Shown in pieces: positions 6,895 through 12,119 of a stretch of DNA of 12,119 bases (the stretch's first letter is position 1; each line of letters opens with the position of its first letter). Where the stretch lies: contig DFJI01000049.1 in assembly GCA_002372235.1 (NCBI GenBank), positions 6,338 through 18,456 of the forward strand, in the 5' to 3' direction. The notes below the pieces were generated by a model. It saw only the letters and a program-made list of their open reading frames with translations, searched no databases and was not told the origin of the DNA. The DNA is from Prevotella sp. UBA3675 (GTDB lineage: Bacteria > Bacteroidota > Bacteroidia > Bacteroidales > Bacteroidaceae). A program made the position numbers and the translations under genes.

Positions 6895-7452
6895 ATGATC
6901 AAAAACGACAGCTTCATTCCTCAGCGTGGTGACTACGAGCACTTGACGGTCTATCAGATTGCCAAGTGCTTATATGCCATCACCTACTATTTCGCTAACA
7001 CGTTCTTTCAGAAGGGTGACCGCACCATCGACCAGATGGTGCAGGCTGCAAGGAGCGGTAAGCAGAACATAGCAGAGGCCAGCATCGATGGTAACACATC
7101 GAAGGAAATGGAACTCAAACTGATGAATGTAGCGAGAGGTAGCATGCACGAACTGAAGGCGGACTACGAGGACTATCTCATGAATCACAGACTGGAGAAA
7201 TGGAGCAGGGACGATCCTCGCGCAACAAAGACACGCGCCTACTGCATAGCCCATAAGGACGCGGAGGACTATCAAAAGGCCATCGAACAAAGAAGCGACG
7301 AGACGATTGCAAATATAGCAATCACCATGCTCTACCAATACGACGTGCTGATGTTGAGACTCATAGAGGCCATCAAGGACCGATTCCTGAAAGAAGGGGG
7401 AATCAAAGAAGAAATGTATAGAGCAAGAACGGAATATAGGAAAAACTCATAA
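6895..7452 (+). CDS. Four-helix-bundle protein (S23/IVP-related family), function unknown
   Basis: A 185-residue soluble, mostly helical protein. The stretch QMVQAARSGKQNIAEASIDG (47-66), with the RSxxQNIAEA pattern, resembles the hallmark of the four-helix-bundle family first met as proteins encoded in 23S rRNA intervening sequences, and also related to the Avd proteins of diversity-generating retroelements. The N-terminus (FIPQRGDYEHLTVYQIAKCL, 7-26) and the longer C-terminal region with LYQYDVLMLRLIEAIKDRFL (146-165) fit the four-helix-bundle 'suffix-domain' proteins I associate with Bacteroidetes; that assignment is from memory. There is no signal peptide or membrane segment. The gene sits alone between two arrays of the same 9-bp repeat, in a stretch where apt and uvrC would otherwise be neighbours. 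No reverse transcriptase or rRNA is nearby. The role is unknown. Confidence 0.8.
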   Translation: MIKNDSFIPQRGDYEHLTVYQIAKCLYAITYYFANTFFQKGDRTIDQMVQAARSGKQNIAEASIDGNTSKEMELKLMNVARGSMHELKADYEDYLMNHRLEKWSRDDPRATKTRAYCIAHKDAEDYQKAIEQRSDETIANIAITMLYQYDVLMLRLIEAIKDRFLKEGGIKEEMYRARTEYRKNS

Positions 7453-7465
7453 GAAGGAGGGGAGA

Positions 7466-7683
7466 GGGCTCGGAGGGCTCGGAGCGCGCAAAGAGCTGGG
7501 AGCAAGCTGGGCGCTCAGAAGACTGGGAGCTATCGGAGAGCTCGGAACGCTCAGAGAACTCAAAGCAAGCAGGACGCTCAGAGAGCTCGGAGCAAGCTCA
7601 GAGAACTCGGAGAACTCAAAGAACTCAAAGCAAGCAGAGTGCTCAGAGCACTCGGAAAACCTAGAGCACTCGGGGCTCTCCGA
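7466..7683. repeat. 9-bp CTCnGAG repeat array before uvrC (24 units)
   Basis: Twenty-four units, all 9 bp except one of 11 bp at 7592-7602, lie between the four-helix-bundle gene and uvrC. It is the same family as the array after apt but more degenerate, with variants such as GCAAGCAGA and GAGCTGGGA. It starts 13 bp after the four-helix-bundle stop codon and ends 34 bp before the uvrC start. Confidence 0.88.
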
Positions 7684-7701
7684 GCCCTTACCCCACCAAA
7701 A

Positions 7702-7717
7702 AGTTTCACGTGGAACA
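7702..7717. promoter_or_regulatory. parS: parS-like ParB-binding site abutting the uvrC start codon
   Basis: AGTTTCACGTGGAACA is, on the complementary strand, TGTTCCACGTGAAACT, which matches the parS consensus at 15 of 16 positions. It ends at the base directly before the uvrC ATG (7718), so it occupies the place of a ribosome-binding site. It is the inverted partner of the site at 6075-6090, about 1.6 kb away. Confidence 0.72.
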
Positions 7718-9544
7718 ATGACAAAAGAGGAGAACGAGAAAAGGCTAAGCTACCTGAAAAGTATTGTAGCACGACTGCCCGAGAAGCCTGGCAGTTACCA
7801 GTATTACGACGAGAATCACGTCATCATTTATGTGGGAAAGGCGAAGAACCTGAAGAACCGTGTTTCGAGCTATTTCCACACCGAAGTAGATCGTTTCAAA
7901 ACGAAGGTGCTGGTGTCAAAGATATGGGACATCAGCTACACGGTGGTGAACACTGAAGAGGATGCACTGCTGTTGGAGAACTCGCTCATTAAGAAGTATA
8001 ATCCGCGCTATAACGTGCTCTTGAAGGACGGCAAGACCTACCCCAGCATCTGCGTGACCAACGAGCCTTTCCCACGTATCTTCAAGACCAGAACCATCAA
8101 CAAGAAATGGGGCACTTACTATGGCCCATACTCGCACATCAGTTCGATGTATGCCGTACTGGAGCTGATCAACAAACTATATAAGCCACGCACTTGCCGA
8201 CAGCCCATCACACGTGATGGCGTGATGGAAAAGAAGTATCAGGTGTGCTTGGAATATCACATTAAGAACTGCGGCGGCCCCTGTGTGGCGAAGCAGAGCT
8301 ACGAGGACTACCAGCACAACATCATGCAGGCGCGTGAGATACTGAAGGGCAACACCCGCGAAGTGCTCAGACAGATGCGCGAGGAGATGCAGAGACTGGC
8401 CGAGGAGCTGCGCTTCGAGGAGGCCGAAGAGGTGAAACGCAAGTACCTGCTCATCGATTCGTTTGTATCGAAGAGCGAGGTGGTGAGCCACACCATCAAC
8501 GACGTAGATGTGTTCACCATCACCAATGACGACAAGACGGCCTTCATCAACTATCTGCACGTGTCGAACGGCTCCATCAACCAGTCGTTCACGTTCGAAT
8601 ATAAGAAGCGGCTGGCCGAGTCCGACCAAGAGCTGTTGCAGCTCGGAATCGTGGAGATGCGCGAGCGTTTCCAGAGCCGTTCGAAGGAGATTGTGGTGCC
8701 GTTCGACCCCGAGATGGAGCTCGACGGCGTGACGTTTACCATCCCTCAGCGAGGCGACAAAAAGACCCTGCTCGACCTCTCTGAGATGAACGGCAAACAG
8801 TATAAGTTCGACCGTCTGAAACAGGCTGAGAAGCTGAATCCCGAGCAGAAACAGGTGCGCCTGATGAAGGAGTTGCAGGACAAGTTAGGACTGCCCAAGA
8901 TGCCCTACCAGATAGAGTGCTTCGACAACTCTAACATCTCGGGCACCGATGCCGTGGCGGCTTGCGTGGTGTTCAAGAGCATGAAGCCCTCGAAAAAAGA
9001 CTATAAGAAATACAACATCAAGACCGTCGTGGGCCCCGATGACTATGCCTCGATGAAGGAGGTGGTACACCGCCGCTACAGCCGTCTGATAGAGGAAGAG
9101 CAGCCCCTACCCGACCTCATCGTGGCCGATGGCGGACGAGGTCAGATGGAGGTGATTCGAGAGGTGATTCAGGACGAGCTGAACCTCGACATCCCCATTG
9201 CCGGACTGGCCAAGAACGACCGTCACCGCACCAATGAGCTGCTCTACGGATTTCCGCCGCGCAGCGTGCAGCTGAAGACCGACAGCGAGCTGTTTCATGT
9301 GCTCACACAGCTACAGGACGAGGTACACCGCTTCGCCATCACCTTCCACCGCGAGAAGCGCTCCAAGCACGCCCTGCACTCAGAGCTCGACGAGATAAAA
9401 GGCATCGGCCCGAAGACCAAGGACGAGCTACTGGCGAAGCTGAAGAGCGTAAAACGCATCAAAGAGTCTGATTTAGAGACACTTACAACAATCATAGGCA
9501 ACGCGAAGGGCAGAATTGTCTATGACTATTTCCATCAGCCCTGA
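7718..9544 (+). CDS. uvrC: Excinuclease ABC subunit C
   Basis: Nuclease subunit of the UvrABC nucleotide-excision repair system; it cuts both sides of a DNA lesion after UvrB has been loaded. At 608 residues it is full length. Domains in order: GIY-YIG nuclease (about 22-100; GSYQYY 25-30, IIYVGKAKNLKNR 36-48) for the 3' incision; Cys cluster (Cys160, Cys177, Cys185, Cys189; 185-189 is CGGPC) typical of UvrC; UVR helix for UvrB contact (about 217-252); RNase H-like nuclease for the 5' incision with FDNSNISG (402-409, Asp403), VADGG (469-473, Asp471) and His544; and helix-hairpin-helix DNA-binding repeats near the C-terminus (LDEIKGIGPKTKDELL, 557-572). The ATG at 7718 is the natural start, with a parS-like site directly before it and no Shine-Dalgarno sequence. 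An inverted repeat follows 42 bp after the stop. Confidence 0.98.
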   Translation: MTKEENEKRLSYLKSIVARLPEKPGSYQYYDENHVIIYVGKAKNLKNRVSSYFHTEVDRFKTKVLVSKIWDISYTVVNTEEDALLLENSLIKKYNPRYNVLLKDGKTYPSICVTNEPFPRIFKTRTINKKWGTYYGPYSHISSMYAVLELINKLYKPRTCRQPITRDGVMEKKYQVCLEYHIKNCGGPCVAKQSYEDYQHNIMQAREILKGNTREVLRQMREEMQRLAEELRFEEAEEVKRKYLLIDSFVSKSEVVSHTINDVDVFTITNDDKTAFINYLHVSNGSINQSFTFEYKKRLAESDQELLQLGIVEMRERFQSRSKEIVVPFDPEMELDGVTFTIPQRGDKKTLLDLSEMNGKQYKFDRLKQAEKLNPEQKQVRLMKELQDKLGLPKMPYQIECFDNSNISGTDAVAACVVFKSMKPSKKDYKKYNIKTVVGPDDYASMKEVVHRRYSRLIEEEQPLPDLIVADGGRGQMEVIREVIQDELNLDIPIAGLAKNDRHRTNELLYGFPPRSVQLKTDSELFHVLTQLQDEVHRFAITFHREKRSKHALHSELDEIKGIGPKTKDELLAKLKSVKRIKESDLETLTTIIGNAKGRIVYDYFHQP

Positions 9545-9586
9545 CGGCGACAAGAATCTGCGCCCACCATCACATATATTTCACGT

Positions 9587-9629
9587 CACGGAATAGCCTA
9601 AACTGCCGCACGGTTTAGGCTATTTCGTG
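9587..9629. terminator. Long hairpin after uvrC (possible terminator)
   Basis: AATAGCCTAAAC (9592-9603) pairs perfectly with GTTTAGGCTATT (9613-9624) around a 9-nt loop. The stem continues outward through a G-U pair and four Watson-Crick pairs (9587-9590 with 9626-9629), giving 17 pairs. No T-run follows, so this is not a textbook intrinsic terminator. It also forms the first two units of the adjacent 22-bp repeat. Confidence 0.45.
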
Positions 9630-9772
9630 CGTGCGATTGAGCCAAGATCACGACGTGATTCGGCCAAAATCACGACGCGATATGGCCAAGGGCTTCCCAC
9701 GATTTAGCCTAACTCTCACCGTGCAGCCGCCGAAAACCATGACCGATTTAACCTAAATCGCGAGCGCACGAC
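9596..9772. repeat. Degenerate 22-bp tandem repeat between uvrC and dtd (about 8 units)
   Basis: The trinucleotide GCC (once ACC) recurs at 9641, 9663, 9685, 9707, 9729 and 9751, exactly 22 bp apart, and two earlier units begin at 9596 and 9618 with one extra base. Units share the pattern GCCnAAATC...CGATTTA; units at 9641 and 9663 are the most alike. GATTTA and TAAATC at unit borders are complementary (for example 9744-9750 with 9754-9760), so each border can form a small hairpin. It fills most of the 283-bp gap; nothing coding is seen there. Confidence 0.7.
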
Positions 9773-9815
9773 GAAAGTATTTGGCAAAGTTGGTGCGATT
9801 GTGGAAAAATATTCG

Positions 9816-9824
9816 TAAATTTGC
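9816..9824 (+). promoter_or_regulatory. -7 box of a possible dtd promoter
   Basis: TAAATTTGC matches the Bacteroidetes TAnnTTTG -7 element and ends only 3 bp before the dtd ATG. The best -33 candidate, TTG at 9790-9792, is 23 bp upstream, longer than ideal. If real, transcription starts at or within a few bases of the ATG, giving a leaderless mRNA. Confidence 0.45.
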
Positions 9825-9827
9825 GGC

Positions 9828-10280
9828 ATGAGAATCGTAATTCAACGGGTGAGTGAGGCCAGCGTGAAGATCGACGGCCACATTCACGGACAGATTGGCA
9901 AGGGCTATCTGATCCTGATGGGCGTGTGCGACGACGACACCGAGGAGGATGCCGAGTGGCTGGTGAAGAAGGTGACGGCCCTGCGCGTGTTCGACGACGA
10001 GCAGGGCGTGATGAACCGCAGCATCATGGACGTGGGCGGCGACTGTCTGGTGGTGAGCCAGTTCACGCTGTTTGCCTCCTATAAGAAGGGCAACCGCCCG
10101 TCGTGGTTCAAGGCCGCAAGGCACGAGATTTCGGTGCCGCTCTACAACTACTTCTGCCGCCGTCTGAGCCAGGAGATGCAGCGGCCTGTGCAGACGGGTG
10201 AGTTCGGTGCCGACATGAAGGTGAGCCTGGTGAACGACGGTCCCGTGACCATCTGCATGGATACGAAGAACAAGGAATAA
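9828..10280 (+). CDS. dtd: D-aminoacyl-tRNA deacylase
   Basis: Cytoplasmic proofreading enzyme that hydrolyses D-amino acids (and glycine mischarged on tRNA-Ala) from tRNA. It is 150 residues, the usual size. The two signature motifs of the DTD fold are intact: SQFTL (77-81) and NDGPVT (136-141), whose Gly-cisPro dipeptide (Gly138-Pro139) gives chiral selectivity. The N-terminus MRIVIQRVSEASVKIDG is the classic start of the family, so the ATG at 9828 is firm. It is probably transcribed from its own promoter and may continue into the small membrane protein gene 67 bp downstream. The intervening 67 bp carry a fragment of the GC-rich palindromic element found in mnmG. Confidence 0.97.
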   Translation: MRIVIQRVSEASVKIDGHIHGQIGKGYLILMGVCDDDTEEDAEWLVKKVTALRVFDDEQGVMNRSIMDVGGDCLVVSQFTLFASYKKGNRPSWFKAARHEISVPLYNYFCRRLSQEMQRPVQTGEFGADMKVSLVNDGPVTICMDTKNKE

Positions 10281-10281
10281 A

Positions 10282-10315
10282 AGACCCACCCCTAACCCCT
10301 CACAAGGAGAGGGAA
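10282..10315. repeat. Fragment of the GC-rich palindromic element
   Basis: The 22 bp at 10282-10303 are identical to 4583-4604 inside mnmG (AGACCCACCCCTAACCCC and the following CTCAC minus overlap). After it, a short GAGAGGG could pair with CCCTC. It begins 2 bp after the dtd stop codon. There is no opposite arm, so this is a solo end or a decayed copy. Confidence 0.75.
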
Positions 10316-10347
10316 TTTGGGAAGAGAAAATATATATAAAAGAAAAT

Positions 10348-10602
10348 ATGAGGAAATATTTGAGCCAGATAAAGACGGCTGGCATCGTGCTGATGATTGT
10401 CGGTATCGTGATGTACCGACTGATGGGCATCGCATCGGGATTCATCGCCTGCGGCATAGGCATCGCGCTGTGGGTCTTTGAGGTGATCTATAAAGCGGTG
10501 AACTGGAACGAATATCAAAAGGACAATATGCAGAACAACATCCAGATACTCATCGTCATCATGTTGCTCATCGGCTCAATGTTTTTAATAAAATGTCACT
10601 AA
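10348..10602 (+). CDS. Small three-helix membrane protein, function unknown
   Basis: An 84-residue protein with hydrophobic segments at about residues 8-24, 28-48 and 65-81, separated by a polar stretch (KAVNWNEYQKDNMQNN, 49-64). There is no cleavable signal peptide; the short basic N-terminus (MRKYLSQIK) suggests an inner-membrane protein. The last 10 bases overlap the start of the mazG-like gene in another frame, which argues for real translation and coupling to it. The AT-rich upstream region has no clear Shine-Dalgarno sequence. I do not recognise the family. It could be a conserved hypothetical protein of Bacteroidales, with no evidence of a specific role. Confidence 0.7.
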   Translation: MRKYLSQIKTAGIVLMIVGIVMYRLMGIASGFIACGIGIALWVFEVIYKAVNWNEYQKDNMQNNIQILIVIMLLIGSMFLIKCH

Positions 10603-10937
10603 AAGAAGCACAACTGGCTGTTGACCAGTGGATTAAGGAATATGGCGTGCGCTACTTCTCGGAGCTCACGAACATGGCGGTGCTCACTGAAGAGGTGGGC
10701 GAACTGGCGAAGATCATCGCACGCAGATATGGCGAACAGTCGTGGAAGACCGGCGATGAACGAGCCGCCGACAACGGACGACAGGCACTGGGCGACGAGA
10801 TGGCCGACGTGCTCTGGGTGCTGCTCTGCCTGGCTAACCAAACGGGAATAGACCTGACAGAGGAACTCAGGAAGAACTTGGAGAAAAAGACAACACGCGA
10901 CAAGGAGAGACATAAGAACAATAAGAAACTTGTTTAA
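10593..10937 (+). CDS. MazG-like nucleotide pyrophosphohydrolase
   Basis: A 114-residue all-helical NTP pyrophosphatase of the MazG/dUTPase-like superfamily, which hydrolyses (d)NTPs to monophosphate and pyrophosphate in the cytoplasm, often as a house-cleaning enzyme. The metal-binding motif is present as EEVGE (33-37) with a downstream ExxD (Glu69-Asp72 in GDEMADVLW). The single short domain matches the compact MazG forms rather than the two-domain E. coli protein. The start ATG overlaps the upstream membrane-protein gene by 10 bp. The C-terminal tail (KERHKNNKKLV) is basic and low in complexity, and its coding sequence resembles the tandem repeat that begins just after the stop. Substrate specificity cannot be read from the sequence. 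Confidence 0.88.
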   Translation: MSLKEAQLAVDQWIKEYGVRYFSELTNMAVLTEEVGELAKIIARRYGEQSWKTGDERAADNGRQALGDEMADVLWVLLCLANQTGIDLTEELRKNLEKKTTRDKERHKNNKKLV

Positions 10938-10943
10938 GGTTTT

Positions 10944-11083
10944 AAGACATAATAACAGAAGAACAGATGGTTTTTCGAAGACATAATAACAAAAGAACAT
11001 ATTCTTTCTATGACAGAAGAACAGATTTCTTTCGAAGACATAATAACAAAAGAACAGATGGTTTCTAAGAGATAATAACAGAA
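10944..11083. repeat. AT-rich ~33-bp tandem repeat before deoC
   Basis: Units starting with AAGACATAATAAC (or AAGAGATAATAAC) begin at 10944, 10978, 11035 and 11067. A shortened unit lacking this head lies at 11011-11034. Unit lengths are 34, 33, 24, 32 and about 17 bp. The upper strand is strongly purine-rich. The repeat ends about 15 bp before the deoC ATG and so forms most of its leader; no TAnnTTTG promoter is seen here. Confidence 0.8.
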
Positions 11084-11097
11084 AAAATTTAAGAACT

Positions 11098-12033
11098 ATG
11101 GCAGAACATCAGCATGAACATGAGCATGAGCATTATCATCACGCTCATCCTGAGAGCCGAATTGAAGAGGCTCTGAAGAAGTATCGTCTCGACATCACCG
11201 ACGAGGAGGTGAAAGAGGCTGTGAAGAATATCATCGCAGAGAAGGTACACGAGAACGACACGCCTGAGGTGAAGAAATTCCTGATGGGCAGCGTGGAACT
11301 CACTACGCTGAAGACTACCGACAGCGAGACTTCGGTGATGGCTTTCACGGAGAAGGTGAACCAGTTTGACGAGGCTTACCCCACCCTGCCCCACGTAGCC
11401 ACCATCTGCGTGTATCCTAAGTTTGCCAAGGTGGTGAGCGAGACGCTCGAGGTGGAAGGTGTCGAGGTGGCTTGCGTGAGCGGCTCGTTCCCCAGCAGTC
11501 AGAGCCTCATTGAGGTGAAGACCATCGAGACGCAGCTGGCCATCAAGGACGGTGCCACCGAGATCGACATCGTGATGAACGTGGGGGCTTTCCTCGAAGG
11601 CGACTACGAGACGGTGGTGGACGAGATTCAGCAGCAGAAGGAGGCTTGCGGCGAGCACGACATGAAGGTGATCCTGGAGACGGGATGCCTGAAGACCGCA
11701 CAGAACATCAAGACGGCCAGCATCCTGTCGATGTATGCCGGTGCCGACTACATCAAGACCTCTACCGGCAAGCTGGAGCCTGCCGCCACGCCCGAGGCTG
11801 CCTACGTGATGTGTCAGGCCATTAAGGAATACTACGACCAGACGGGCATCATGATCGGCTTCAAGCCCGCCGGCGGCCTGAACTCAGTGATGGATGCACT
11901 CATCTACTACACCATCGTGAAAGAGGTTCTGGGCGAGAAATGGCTCACCAACAAATGGTTCCGCATGGGCACCTCAAGACTAGCCAACCTGCTGCTCAGC
12001 GAGGTAATAGGCGAGGAAGTGAAGTTCTTCTAA
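11098..12033 (+). CDS. deoC: Deoxyribose-phosphate aldolase with histidine-rich N-terminus
   Basis: Cytoplasmic class I aldolase that splits 2-deoxy-D-ribose 5-phosphate into glyceraldehyde 3-phosphate and acetaldehyde, the last step of deoxynucleoside breakdown. The TIM-barrel signatures are present: EIDIVMNVGAF (155-165, Asp157), VILETGCL (191-198), ADYIKTSTGK (216-225) with the Schiff-base Lys220, and GFKPAGG (254-260) with Lys256 of the proton relay. At 311 residues it is longer than the 220-260 typical elsewhere. The first 17 residues hold eight histidines (MAEHQHEHEHEHYHHAH), followed by a helical extension before the barrel. The start ATG at 11098 follows a purine-rich repeat region; no in-frame Met replaces it before residue 63, so the His-rich tip is probably translated. 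A terminator follows. Confidence 0.96.
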   Translation: MAEHQHEHEHEHYHHAHPESRIEEALKKYRLDITDEEVKEAVKNIIAEKVHENDTPEVKKFLMGSVELTTLKTTDSETSVMAFTEKVNQFDEAYPTLPHVATICVYPKFAKVVSETLEVEGVEVACVSGSFPSSQSLIEVKTIETQLAIKDGATEIDIVMNVGAFLEGDYETVVDEIQQQKEACGEHDMKVILETGCLKTAQNIKTASILSMYAGADYIKTSTGKLEPAATPEAAYVMCQAIKEYYDQTGIMIGFKPAGGLNSVMDALIYYTIVKEVLGEKWLTNKWFRMGTSRLANLLLSEVIGEEVKFF

Positions 12034-12055
12034 AAAGAAAAGATAGAAAAAAAAT

Positions 12056-12105
12056 TGCTACCGCAACGTTCTTCAATCAGAATAATGCGGTAGCATTTTT
12101 ATTAT
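12056..12105 (+). terminator. Intrinsic terminator after deoC
   Basis: TGCTACCGCA (12056-12065) and TGCGGTAGCA (12086-12095) form a perfect 10-bp stem with a 20-nt loop, followed by TTTTTATTATC. An A-run precedes the stem, so it may also stop transcription from the opposite side. It starts 23 bp after the deoC stop codon. Confidence 0.85.
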
Positions 12106-12119
12106 CTTTAATCTTTAAT

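Noticed and set aside
6394..6942. Minus-strand Ser/Glu/Phe-rich frames over the array after apt
   Set aside because: The repeat lacks stop codons and creates such frames by itself; part of the frame lies over apt.
6895..7452. Avd accessory protein of a diversity-generating retroelement
   Set aside because: The fold may be related, but there is no reverse transcriptase, template repeat or variable repeat in the window.
6661..7683. CRISPR array
   Set aside because: Units are 9 bp with no unique spacers, and no cas gene is present.
8201..8220. CACGTG within uvrC as a third parS site
   Set aside because: Only the central hexamer matches; the flanking GTTT/AAAC arms are absent.
9578..9590. TTTCACGTCACG as a parS half-site after uvrC
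   Set aside because: The core is CACGTC rather than CACGTG and the second arm is missing.
9753..10463. Minus-strand frame opposite dtd
   Set aside because: Shadow of dtd, which carries both signature motifs of its family.

Overview
The window looks like a chromosomal segment of a Bacteroidales bacterium, most likely Prevotella or a close relative. The evidence is Bacteroidetes-type promoters (TAnnTTTG boxes), AT-rich start regions without Shine-Dalgarno sequences, a type-B fumarate reductase (FrdA plus five-helix FrdC), and a run mnmG-apt-uvrC-dtd-mazG-deoC that I recall as typical of this order. The genus is inference. No rRNA, tRNA, CRISPR array, transposase or phage gene was seen.

Layout. 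Positions 1-2353 (minus strand) hold frdC and the first 529 codons of frdA, which runs off the window start; frdB should lie beyond it. Positions 2354-2692 form a divergent control region with a minus-strand promoter for frd, a plus-strand promoter for a Fic gene, two identical 20-bp direct repeats and a leader hairpin. The Fic-domain protein (2693-3757) is followed after 21 bp by mnmG (3779-6034), then apt, a four-helix-bundle protein, uvrC, dtd, a small membrane protein, a MazG-like pyrophosphohydrolase and deoC, all on the plus strand. A strong terminator closes the window.

The genes serve anaerobic respiration (FrdCA), tRNA wobble modification (MnmG), purine salvage (Apt), nucleotide-excision repair (UvrC), D-aminoacyl-tRNA proofreading (Dtd), nucleotide house-cleaning (MazG) and deoxyribose-phosphate breakdown (DeoC).

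The unusual content is the repeat load between and inside these housekeeping genes. A 9-bp repeat with the palindromic core CTCnGAG occurs in three arrays: 11 units in frame inside mnmG, 21 units directly after the apt stop codon, and 24 units in front of uvrC. The last two flank the four-helix-bundle gene. A second, unrelated GC-rich palindromic element with near-perfect inverted ends is also inserted in frame in mnmG, so the predicted MnmG is 751 residues against about 620-630 normally; a fragment of the same family follows dtd. A 22-bp degenerate tandem repeat lies between uvrC and dtd, and a roughly 33-bp AT-rich repeat lies before deoC. Two near-consensus parS (ParB-binding) sites flank the apt/four-helix region, one ending at the base before the uvrC start codon.
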